From Pythium myriotylum (Eukaryota > Oomycota > Peronosporomycetes > Pythiales > Pythiaceae), in the NCBI GenBank assembly GCA_023091665.1, contig JALJCQ010000018.1:372001-436000 (forward strand): a stretch of 64,000 bases of DNA, read 5' to 3'. Positions 52,001 through 59,806 of this stretch are shown here, piece by piece. Under the pieces are notes generated by a model that did not search any database, was not told the DNA's origin, and was given only the letters and a program-made list of their open reading frames with translations. The translations under genes were made by a program, and so were the position numbers. Every line of letters starts with the position of its first letter. Position 1 is the first letter of the stretch.

Positions 52001-53158
52001 GCGACAGTGCTGCTCTTGCCGCTTGACCTCGTACTGGACCTGCTGGTTCGTGCCGAGGTCGAGTAGAAAGTCGGCGACATCACGGCGCGGCGGACACACG
52101 AACCCGAGACTTTCAAAGTACTTCTGGACTTCCTCGCGCGGCCCGTGGTACATGACCTCGCCCTCGTTGAAGATGAGCACGTCATCGAACAGCCCGAACA
52201 CTTCCGGTGACGGCTGTAGCAGGGAGATCACGATAGTTTTACCCAGTCGTTTGGCGAGCGAGCGATGCGTGCTGACAATGTCGTAGGTCGATGCGCTGTC
52301 CAAACCCGTGGAGATCTCGTCCATGAGCAGAATGTTCTTCAAGCCGAACTGCATTTCGCCCGTAGTGACTCGCTTGCGCTGACCGCCGGAGATGCCACGC
52401 AGCATAGCGTTTCCCACGATTGTGTCCTGACAGGTCTGGAGACCGAGCTGTTGGATCGTGATATCTGGCAGGTTCTTGACGACGGCGCGCGCGAGTTCGA
52501 GCGCGGTCTGGTTCTCTTCAGCCGTTCCATTCCGCAGCAAACTCTCCTCAAACTTGGTGAGCGAGCTACCACAGAACTCGTGCGCAAACTTGAGCGTCTC
52601 CTTGACAGTGAGCGTCGGGAAGTGGCGGTCCTGCTGCGTCACGTACGACACAAACTGCGGGAGCTGCGCCTTGAGCTCCTTTGTGTTCCGGCCGTTGAGC
52701 AAGATGGACCCTTCGACGGAGACGTGCTTATCCATGGGAAACCTCCCGCTGAGAATCTTCATAAACGACGACTTGCCCGAGCCTGGCTGTCCGAGCACGA
52801 GCGTGATGGTGCTGGGCTTGAAGACGCCGTTCAGGCTGTTGAGGATCTTCCGTCGTGTCTTGGTACTCTTGGCCGAGCAGCTCGATGCGACGGCGCGAGG
52901 GATCGTGTTGCCAACCGTTGGGTAGCTCGCGCGAGGCCGCGCGCCCTCTGCCGGCACGACAATGTCGGCGGCGATCGTGAGGTCTCGGAAGCGCACTTCC
53001 ATCTGCGGCATCGAGCGCCCGAGCGCCTTCTGGACCGTCTCGGCGACATTTTCGTGGAGCGCGCGCGGCGTCAAAGCCAGGATTTGCTGGTAGAACTCGC
53101 GGTCCTCGGTCGAAGGGCCGGGAGGCCCCGACCACTTTTTCAAGGCCTTGGTCGACAT
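49022..53158 (-). CDS. Full-size ABCG/PDR-type ABC transporter
   Basis: 1378 residues from the ATG at 53158 (MSTKALKKWSGPPGP); an upstream ATG at 53356 is in frame but gives an unusual leader. Domain order is NBD1-TMD1-NBD2-TMD2, the reverse order typical of pleiotropic-drug-resistance transporters. NBD1 has Walker A GQPGSGKSS, signature ISGGQRKRVTTGE and Walker B ILLMDEIS. NBD2 has Walker A GSSGAGKTT, signature STEQMKRVTIG and Walker B VIFMDEPTSGLDARSA. Each TMD shows about six helices. PDR transporters export hydrophobic compounds across the plasma membrane and often give fungicide or plant-defence tolerance. It is head-to-head with the pyrophosphatase fusion gene, 733 bp apart. Confidence 0.95.
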   Translation of the reverse strand: MSTKALKKWSGPPGPSTEDREFYQQILALTPRALHENVAETVQKALGRSMPQMEVRFRDLTIAADIVVPAEGARPRASYPTVGNTIPRAVASSCSAKSTKTRRKILNSLNGVFKPSTITLVLGQPGSGKSSFMKILSGRFPMDKHVSVEGSILLNGRNTKELKAQLPQFVSYVTQQDRHFPTLTVKETLKFAHEFCGSSLTKFEESLLRNGTAEENQTALELARAVVKNLPDITIQQLGLQTCQDTIVGNAMLRGISGGQRKRVTTGEMQFGLKNILLMDEISTGLDSASTYDIVSTHRSLAKRLGKTIVISLLQPSPEVFGLFDDVLIFNEGEVMYHGPREEVQKYFESLGFVCPPRRDVADFLLDLGTNQQVQYEVKRQEQHCRSSHEFAEAFRQSDIYKDMLRYLDSPVDHELEKIIGELLATKKPFFQSFVESTLTLTRRELLIVSRNRSFIMGRVVMVFVMGLLYGTVFYQFEPSSVQVVMGMIFSAVLFLSLGQASQIPTFMEARDVFYKQRGANFYRTVSYAFAASVSSMPLALFESVVFGTLVYWLCGFVGEAGAYITSLVLLLITNLAFSAWFFFLAAVAPDVHIAKPVSMVTILFFVLFAGFVISKDQLPDYLKWVYWMNPHAWVLRALAVNQYRAAKFDVCEYKGVNYCKLFGGLTMGEYYLKLYDVPSEKHWVILGLLYLLAAYFLFMMIAVLALEYKRYEAHGNHTVTKKDVEEKVAEIIRQSSGRQVDVAPPGAASAKIIPVGSTTERSKCTATPVTLAFNDLWYTVPDPSNPHETIDLLKSVTGLASPGTMTALMGSSGAGKTTLMDVIAGRKTGGKIRGQILLNGHPATKLAIRRCTGYCEQMDIHSETSTVREALIFSAILRQPAEVSMAKKLATVQECLDLLDLHPIADEILHGRSTEQMKRVTIGVELAAQPSVIFMDEPTSGLDARSAKTIMDGARKVANTGRTIVCTIHQPSSEVFQVFDRLLLLKRGGETVFYGDLGKECANLIQYFEAIPGIHPIEPGYNPATWMLECIGAGVSSSAHGGGSGPNFVELFLKSDLKAVLDKEMAREGVSRPSPEFPALTYSSTYAASHTTQMQLVVMRFFRMYWRMPSYNLTRIVIGVLLGVIFGFIYVDAEYSTFQGINGGVGMIFLTTMFVAMVSFNSVVPNAGEERASFYREQASQMYHPAWYFVGSTLAEIPHVAVGTAAFVVVFFPFVGFTGFGTAVYYWFILSLQVLMLTYIGQLLSYALPSVETALTMGVLFNSVTSLFMGFNPPAASIPSAYKWLYYLTPQRYGLSNLVAIVLGHCPSSGDGSAIGCQPLKGGPPALGQITVGRYVEHIFGMSYDDVPRNLLIMILVIIVVRIFALLALWFINHQKR

Positions 53159-53891
53159 CGACTGTCGGGAAAACAGCTCTGTGACGGAGTGAGCTGACTG
53201 TAACAGACCCCGGACAGAGGGCGAGAAGGGCCGTGAGCGAGGGCGAGGATGAGAACGCCTTTCGAGGACATTAATAGCAGTCAGACAAGGACAGAGACGC
53301 CCGAGGGGAGCTAAATGGAGGAGCAGAGGGGTGCCAACTGACTGAGATGTAGCCATGTTCCTCGTAGAACCGTCTCTGAGAATGCATACTGTAATGGCTG
53401 GAATCGGTTCTCGCAGTCAGTTGAATCTCGGCCACTCGATCCTGCAACTGGAGCAGCCACCAGTACAGAAAACCGGTTCTGCATCCATCCTCGAAACAGC
53501 CGAAAACGCTTCTTGTCATGTCACAGGAACGAGGGACCGCTCTCCCCCTCCCTTCATTGTGCAACTCCCCCCTTTCTATCCTCTTTTTTTTTTTCCAACG
53601 GCCCTCGGCCACGGCCGTCGCGTCAGTGGGGGGGACGAGCGGTCCTCCCGTCCCCTCCTCCTCCCCCTTTTCGAGCGGAGAACGATCCGGCGACCGCGCT
53701 GCAACCAGACGACAGACGGGCCCAGCTGCTGCCACGCGAGAGCATTTTTGCGGTCCCTCCTGGATCCTGAACCTTCACTCCTCCTCGGCCCCTTTGGATC
53801 CAGAGTTGGCCGCTCATTTCCGGAGATTCCCCGTCCCATCCAGAGCTCCGTCCGCGGATCCTACGTTGTCCAGAGAAAAGCGAGCGTAACC
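53159..53891. promoter_or_regulatory. Divergent promoter region of ABC transporter and pyrophosphatase fusion
   Basis: 733 bp between start codons of two divergent genes. It includes pyrimidine-rich tracts near 53560-53600 with a long T run. No specific factor-binding site is claimed. Confidence 0.5.
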
Positions 53892-55544
53892 ATGGCCGAC
53901 TTCAGCAGCTTCCTCGAGCAGGGCAAGGCGCCGGGCGAGAACGAGATCGTGCTGCGCGGCATCCTCTTCAAGCGCCCGGACAAGAACGCGCTGCTCTGGA
54001 AGAAGCGCTACTGCGTCATCTACGCCGGCTCGGCGCTGCAGATCGTCTACTTCGAGAGCGAGGACGACTTCGAGAAGCGCAACATCCGCGGCAAGATCGC
54101 CTTCTCGTCCGTGCACAAGTGGGACGGCAAGCCCAACGGCTTCCAGTTCTACACGCCCTCCAACCAGTGCTACCGCGTCTACACCGAGACGCCCGAGGAG
54201 CAGAGCCAGTGGCTCGAGACCATGCAGCGCCTCATCGACGCCGCGCCCGACAAGAAAGACGGCGAGGCCGTCGCCTACACGCGCCCCGTCGCCGCGTCGC
54301 CGTCGTCCTCGCCGCGCAACTCGATCCGCATCACGCGCAAGGACTCGTGGCGCGAGGAAGACGTCGACGTGCCCGCCGTGCTCACCGAGCTCGAGGACCT
54401 GCGCGCCGAAGTCGCGCAGCTCCGAGGCGAACTCGCGAGCTACGAGCAGACGGAGAAGAAGTACGGCACCGAGATCATCTCGGAGATGCGCGCGCGCCGC
54501 GGCTCGGTGCTCGACGACGGCACGCAGGTCAACATTGAGCCCCGCGAGATGGAGCGCATGCGCGCCATCTTCGACCTCTTCGACACGCAGGGCAACGGCT
54601 ACATCAGCGAGGACGACCTCATCGACCTCCACGCCAAGCTCGGCGAGCCCATCTCGACCGAGGACGCGCAGGAGGCCGTGCGCCACATGCAGCAGACGAA
54701 CGGCCAGATCGACTTCAACTCGTTCATCAAGTGGTGGAACGAGGACCACGCGTTTGGCGACCAGACCGAGGCCATGAAGCGCTACCAGGCCAAGTTCAAG
54801 TTCCTCAAGGCGCGCATCGCGAACCCGACGATCGGCAACATCGAGACCGAGGCCGTCGGCGCCTTCCCGAGCTTCGAGTTCCGCGTCAACTACTACTACA
54901 CGGGCCGCAACGGCGACCGCGTGCAGATCTCGCCGTGGCACGACATCCCGCTCTACAACGCCGACGGCTCGGTCAACTTTATCTGCGAGATCCCCAAGTG
55001 GACCCGCAAGAAGATGGAGATCGCCACGGGCGAGCCCTTCAACCCGATCAAGCAGGACACGAAGAACGGCAAGCTGCGCGAGTACACGTGGGGCGACATG
55101 ATGTTCAACTACGGCGCGCTCCCGCAGACGTGGGAAGACCCGAGCCACACGACCGAAGGCACGGGCTGCGTCGGCGACAACGACCCGATCGACGTGATCG
55201 AGATCGGCACCAAGCAGTGGCGCACGGGCTCGGTCGTGCAGGTCAAGATCCTCGGCGTGCTCGCGCTCATCGACGACAACGAGACGGACTGGAAGGTGCT
55301 CGCCATCAACGTCGAGGACCACTACGCGCACCTCATCAACGACGTGGCCGACGTCGAGGCGCACATGCCCGGCTGCATCCAGGCCATCCACGACTGGCTG
55401 CGAGACTACAAGCTCCCGCAGGTGAACCGCTTCGGCTACGACGGCAAGTGTCTCGGCCGCGAGTTCGCCGAGGCCGTCGTGGCCGAGACCCACGAGTTCT
55501 GGAAGCTGCTCATCGACGAGCGCGGCGGCCAGGCCACGGTCTAG
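53892..55544 (+). CDS. PH domain / EF-hand / inorganic pyrophosphatase fusion
   Basis: 550 residues from the ATG at 53892 (ACC ATGG context); the frame is open further upstream but the PH domain starts soon after this ATG. Residues about 18-117 form a PH domain (LRGILFKRPDKNALLWKKRY near the start, QSQWLETMQRLID at the end). Residues about 160-200 look like a coiled coil. Residues 220-283 hold a pair of EF-hands; the first loop is DTQGNGYISEDD (231-242), and the second is weaker. Residues about 325-540 are a soluble family I inorganic pyrophosphatase, with the signature DNDPIDV near 429-435 and acidic active-site residues. The enzyme would hydrolyse PPi to phosphate, here possibly tied to membranes (PH) and calcium (EF-hand). 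That regulation is inferred. Confidence 0.93.
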   Translation: MADFSSFLEQGKAPGENEIVLRGILFKRPDKNALLWKKRYCVIYAGSALQIVYFESEDDFEKRNIRGKIAFSSVHKWDGKPNGFQFYTPSNQCYRVYTETPEEQSQWLETMQRLIDAAPDKKDGEAVAYTRPVAASPSSSPRNSIRITRKDSWREEDVDVPAVLTELEDLRAEVAQLRGELASYEQTEKKYGTEIISEMRARRGSVLDDGTQVNIEPREMERMRAIFDLFDTQGNGYISEDDLIDLHAKLGEPISTEDAQEAVRHMQQTNGQIDFNSFIKWWNEDHAFGDQTEAMKRYQAKFKFLKARIANPTIGNIETEAVGAFPSFEFRVNYYYTGRNGDRVQISPWHDIPLYNADGSVNFICEIPKWTRKKMEIATGEPFNPIKQDTKNGKLREYTWGDMMFNYGALPQTWEDPSHTTEGTGCVGDNDPIDVIEIGTKQWRTGSVVQVKILGVLALIDDNETDWKVLAINVEDHYAHLINDVADVEAHMPGCIQAIHDWLRDYKLPQVNRFGYDGKCLGREFAEAVVAETHEFWKLLIDERGGQATV

Positions 55545-55644
55545 AGCGCCCGCCAGCGAACGTAGGAACCCCGCATGTTTGACAATACACACACACAAGA
55601 GACAAGAGAGAGAGAGAAAAAATATGTTGCACCACATTGATGAT

Positions 55645-55665
55645 CCCCCCCCCCCCCCCCCCCCC
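55645..55665 (+). repeat. 21-bp homopolymer C run
   Basis: An unbroken run of 21 C lies about 100 bp after the pyrophosphatase stop and about 35 bp before the stop of the convergent permease gene, in 3'-flanking DNA of both. Run length is likely variable and error-prone in sequencing. Confidence 0.95.
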
Positions 55666-55699
55666 GCCACACGCAGACGCCACGGCGCGCTCGCCTGCC

Positions 55700-57766
55700 T
55701 CAGCTCGCGCGGCCCCGCGACCAGCGCGCCGAGCGCTCGCTCCAGATGCCGCTGAGCGCCGAGCGCAAGTCGCGGTCCGTCTCCTCGCGCAGGCGCTCGA
55801 GGCGGCCGTTGCGCGCGAGGAAGGACCGGCTCCAGCCGAACGACGAGCGCGAGTCGCGACGCAGCAGCGGCGGCGCCGAGCTCTCGGCCGGCTGCGTGCT
55901 CGTGATGCTCGCGAGCAGGCTGTCGGAGCCGCCTCGCCGCAGCGGCGTGGGCAGCGCGGCGGCTGGAGGCTCGCGGTGGTCGGGCTGCGAGGGCTGCGAG
56001 GGCGGCCAGTTGGGCACGAACGGCTCCTCCGTGTCGTCCGTGAGCTCCTCGGCGAGCTCGTTGAGCTTGCTGCCCGAGCGCACGAGCTGCGGCATGCGCA
56101 GCGAGCCCGAGCTCGTGCGCGACGGCCGCGTGAAGCTGCCGTCGGCGTCCGAGGTCGTCGAGGGCGAGCGCGGCGGCTCCTTGGGCGCCACGGCCGGCGA
56201 GGGCGCGCGGGCGAGCGCCGTGTCCGGCTGGCTCGGCGGGCGCGACGGCGGCTTGGTCGCCGCCGCGAGCACGACGCCGCGCTCGTCGTTGGAGAGGAGC
56301 TCGTGGTGGCGCACCGAGACGTAGTAGTAGAGCGCGAGCAGGAGCAGCACCGAGACGATGGAGACGAGCTCGACGAAGGCGCTGTCCTGGAAGCCCACGA
56401 CCGAGAGGAAGCCGAGCACCCAGACGAGCAAGGCGGCGTAGGCGCCCCAGACGCCGAAGGGGCTGCGCGCCGTCGACTGCGCCAGCGCGTGGCCGCGCGA
56501 GCTGCTCACGCTCTGGCGCAGCGCGATGAACGCGAGCGTCTGCGCCGTGTACGAGAGGAACGCGAGCCCGATGCAGAAGCGCGAGAGCACGAGCGGGTCC
56601 CCGGGGACGTAGTGCACGAGCAGACACACGGCGAAGCTCAGCGCCGAGCCGACGCCGACGGCCGCGCGGCTCGAGAGTCCTCGGTTCTGCCGGACTTGCT
56701 GCTGGATGTGAGCTGCGAGCCATCGCGGAACGAGCCCCGAGGCTGCGAGCGACGTGATGAGCCGCCCGTAGCCCCACATGAAGCCGAAGGCCGTCGCGTA
56801 CGTGGCCGGCAGCGAGAGCCACGCGGCCTGCGCCTCCGAGAGCCTCGTGAACGCCATGAAGCCCGGACTCAGCGGCAGCTCGGCGTCGGCCATGGAGCTG
56901 ATGCCTGGCGGCAATGAGACGGCGATGAAGAACGTCAAGACGGCCGTCGCGACGCAGAGCAGGATGCAGAGTCGCTGCGCTGTGGGCACGACCACGCGCG
57001 GCTCGGCGATGTGGTCCGAGATGAAGACGAGCGCGTCCGAGCCGACGTAGAACCAGCCGCAGAAGGGCAGCACGCGCATCATGTCCGAGAGCTTGGGGCT
57101 CGCGAGCGGCTTGCGCGTCGTGATGTCCATGGACGAGACCGTGTGCTTGCGGATGTCGCAGTGCGAAGCCGAGCCGAGGCAGAAGACCAGCAGCACGACC
57201 ACGGAGCCGGTCGCGAGCAGCGCGCTGGCTCGCCAGAAGATCACATGCGATCTTGACTGCAACGCCGTGGCTGAGACGAAGAAGAGCGCCCAGACAACGG
57301 GCTCGAGCCCTCGCAGTCGGGGCTCGCCCGTGACCACGATCTTGGCGAGTGTGAGCACCGAGGCCGACACGTAGAGCACGAACTCGAGCACGTCGATGGC
57401 ACCGACCATGAAGCCCACAAAGTACCCAAGCGTCTTGCGAGTGAGCGCGTAGGCGCCACCCGAGAACGGCAGCACGCTCGCGACCTCGGCGAGCGAGAAG
57501 AGCAGCACGACGTAGGCGCCGCCCACGAGCAGGAAGGCCGTCGTGGCCGGCAGCAGCCCGGCCGCGAACATGGCGTTCCAGTTGAAGTACTGGCCTCCCA
57601 GGACAATTGTGAGTCCGAGCAGCGTGACGTCGAGCGTGCCCGGCACGGCATCGACCGGGAGCGACGGAGGTCTCATCTGGCGGATCCGCAACGCCGGGCC
57701 GCCCTCGGACGCCGCCGAGCTCGTGCCACTCGGAGGCCCCCGGGGCAGAGCGAAGACGCGAGTCAT
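55700..57766 (-). CDS. APC-superfamily permease, divergent copy 5 with long cytoplasmic tail
   Basis: 688 residues from the first in-frame ATG at 57766 (MTRVFALPRG). It shares the family core with the tandem copies (LTIVLGGQYFNWNAMFAAG, ASVLPFSGGAYALTRKTLGYF, LPATYATAFGFMWGYGRLI), but differs throughout: GCCEALEYIAYVS reads GAIDVLEFVLYVS. A Ser/Arg/Pro-rich C-terminal tail of about 190 residues follows the last helix. It stands alone, 13 kb from the array, convergent with the pyrophosphatase fusion. Membership in the amino-acid or amine uptake group is inferred. Confidence 0.87.
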   Translation of the reverse strand: MTRVFALPRGPPSGTSSAASEGGPALRIRQMRPPSLPVDAVPGTLDVTLLGLTIVLGGQYFNWNAMFAAGLLPATTAFLLVGGAYVVLLFSLAEVASVLPFSGGAYALTRKTLGYFVGFMVGAIDVLEFVLYVSASVLTLAKIVVTGEPRLRGLEPVVWALFFVSATALQSRSHVIFWRASALLATGSVVVLLVFCLGSASHCDIRKHTVSSMDITTRKPLASPKLSDMMRVLPFCGWFYVGSDALVFISDHIAEPRVVVPTAQRLCILLCVATAVLTFFIAVSLPPGISSMADAELPLSPGFMAFTRLSEAQAAWLSLPATYATAFGFMWGYGRLITSLAASGLVPRWLAAHIQQQVRQNRGLSSRAAVGVGSALSFAVCLLVHYVPGDPLVLSRFCIGLAFLSYTAQTLAFIALRQSVSSSRGHALAQSTARSPFGVWGAYAALLVWVLGFLSVVGFQDSAFVELVSIVSVLLLLALYYYVSVRHHELLSNDERGVVLAAATKPPSRPPSQPDTALARAPSPAVAPKEPPRSPSTTSDADGSFTRPSRTSSGSLRMPQLVRSGSKLNELAEELTDDTEEPFVPNWPPSQPSQPDHREPPAAALPTPLRRGGSDSLLASITSTQPAESSAPPLLRRDSRSSFGWSRSFLARNGRLERLREETDRDLRSALSGIWSERSARWSRGRAS

Positions 57767-58783
57767 TTGTGGTCGATTGCGATGGTGGTCACGGGCCTTT
57801 GAAGGCGTCTCGGAGACCAGCGGCAAGGCGTGTCTAGACCTCCCGCATCGCTAATTCAAGCCACCGCGCCAAGCTATTCCTGCGCGAAGGCGCCCGACTG
57901 ATCAGACGAACTCCGTGTACCAAACCGACAAAAAATAATCATTCGATCTGTCAAGAAGTCAAATTATAATTTAAAAATGTGTTCTATTAAAACCGATTTT
58001 GAGGTAGACGAACCCATTTCAACTGAACGGCAACCGGTGTACCTCCTCAACCGGTTGCCCTGCAGTATCTTTCGTGCTGACGGTCTCACTTGCCGTCTCA
58101 ATCGCCCGTTCGCGTTCGTTCTCCTCTCTCTCTCTACAGTATCCTCGAGTGGGTCGCCTCGGTGGTGCTCTTTTTTTTCTTTTCATTCGACACCTCTTTG
58201 CTGTTCCTCGTGGGGTCTCATGGCGCTCGCAACACCCGCTGAGTCCTCGCTCGCCACGTGGCTCCTCGTCCTCGTCAACGGCTCTTTCTGTGAACCTGCG
58301 CCATTCACTTGAAGCGTCGTCACTCTCGCCGCGTCTTTGCGTCCCGTCGCTCGGTCTCAGCTTCTTCGTCACGACTTCCTCTCTTCTTTTTGAGCGCCCG
58401 GCATAAAAGCTGCGCCAATTGCTTTCGGGTCGGCGAGAACCCAGGGCGAAAAAAGTTGCGCGAGTTCGCACCTGACAGGAGGAGAGGAGCTCCTGGGCGT
58501 GCGTGTCCGTGTCGCTCGCCCATGCCACGAAGGACTCGACTGAGCCGCAAAGACGCGGCTCGGCTGCGCGCCGGATTACACCGAGTGTCGCGGGGGGAGA
58601 GGAGGCAACTTCAAGCGCAAAGACAAGGAAGAGAGAGAGAGAGGCCAGTGACAGGCGCACGCGGGAACGGAACGCCGCCGGCCAGTCGAGGCGCAGGATG
58701 GGCCACTTGGAAATCTTCCATTTTGCGCACAGCCACTTCAACACCACCACGGGCGACAGGGAGAGAAGGACCACTAGCCAGAC
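57767..58783. promoter_or_regulatory. Divergent upstream region of permease copy 5 and the kinase gene
   Basis: About 1 kb between divergent start codons. It contains a CT-rich tract near 58115-58180 and a purine-rich tract near 58620-58650. Overlapping frames here are judged non-coding because none has a recognisable protein. Confidence 0.5.
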
Positions 58784-59737
58784 ATGCCCGTCCAAGCCGA
58801 GCCCGCCAGCAGCAGCTTCAACGTCGTCTCGCTCAAGGACGAAGCCGCCGCGAGCTGCAAATCGCCCCGGGAACCGACGACCGACCGACTCGCCGGCTTC
58901 ACGGTCGTGCGTCGACTGCGCCGCACACTCTACGGCGACACGACGCTCTGTCGAAAGAGCGACGACCAGCTCGTCGTGCTCAAGCGCATGAGTCTCCAGG
59001 CTCTGCGCGACAACTCGGTGGGCGCCCACGAGAGCCCCGTCGAGGAGCGACGCGTGATCCGCGTGCTCGAACGTGCGGGCGGCCACGCCCACATCGTTCG
59101 CTACGAACGCAACGCCGACGGTGCCAGCATGTTTGTGCACCGCGGACAGCTCTACACGACCATGGAGTTCTGCGAAGACGGCGACCTCTTCGACCACTTG
59201 GAACGCCAGCCGCTGGGTCGCGTCTCGGAACGCGAGGCGCTCGCGATCGTGCAGCACGTCGCCGAGGCGCTCGCGTTCCTCCACGCCCACGATGTGGCCC
59301 ACCGAGACCTTTCGCTCGAGAACGTGCTGCTTCATCATGGCACGGCCAAGGTCTGTGACTTCGGGCTCAGCTGCGACGCCTCGCATCGGTACGAGGACGT
59401 CGTGGGCAAGGTCTGCTACATGGCCCCGGAGGTCGCTCGCGGCGAGTCGTACGACCCCGCGGCCGCCGATCTCTGGTCGCTCGGCGTCATTCTCTTCACG
59501 CTCATCACGGGCTCGCCGCTCGTCGCCGACGAAGTCGTGCGTGACAAGATGCTGCGCGTGATCGCCAAGTACGGCGTCGTCAAAGTGCTCGAGCTCTGGG
59601 GCATGCGAGGACTCGTGAGCACGGCCACGCTCGCGCTGCTCACGTCGCTGCTGCAGGTGGACCCGACCAAGCGTCCGAGAGCGGAGCACGCGCTCGCGCA
59701 CCCGGCCTTCTGGCCGCTGCTGCCTCGCCGTGCGTGA
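58784..59737 (+). CDS. Small Ser/Thr protein kinase
   Basis: 317 residues from the ATG at 58784, barely more than a kinase domain. Visible are the lysine of VLKRM, HRDLSLENVLL (catalytic loop with Asp and Asn), CDFGLS (magnesium-binding DFG), CYMAPE and DLWSLGVILFTLITG. A C-terminal Arg in RPRAEHALAHPAF closes the domain. The glycine-rich ATP loop is not recognisable: VVRRLRRTLYGDTTLCRK stands where GxGxxG is expected, as in some atypical kinases. The ring of conserved catalytic residues suggests activity is possible. The gene ends only 69 bp from the stop of the convergent channel gene. Confidence 0.9.
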   Translation: MPVQAEPASSSFNVVSLKDEAAASCKSPREPTTDRLAGFTVVRRLRRTLYGDTTLCRKSDDQLVVLKRMSLQALRDNSVGAHESPVEERRVIRVLERAGGHAHIVRYERNADGASMFVHRGQLYTTMEFCEDGDLFDHLERQPLGRVSEREALAIVQHVAEALAFLHAHDVAHRDLSLENVLLHHGTAKVCDFGLSCDASHRYEDVVGKVCYMAPEVARGESYDPAAADLWSLGVILFTLITGSPLVADEVVRDKMLRVIAKYGVVKVLELWGMRGLVSTATLALLTSLLQVDPTKRPRAEHALAHPAFWPLLPRRA

Positions 59738-59806
59738 AATTAGAATTGGGAATTCGCTATTTATTAGATTATTTTGAGTCAATATACACAACAACAACTT
59801 GCTTTG

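Noticed and set aside
53814..56822. 1002-codon minus-strand frame over the pyrophosphatase fusion and into permease copy 5
   Set aside because: It is antisense to clear PH/EF/PPase coding sequence and has low-complexity Arg/Ala/Leu composition; a codon-bias shadow.
58019..59797. 592-codon minus-strand frame opposite the kinase
   Set aside because: The plus-strand kinase carries all conserved motifs; the antisense frame has no recognisable domain.
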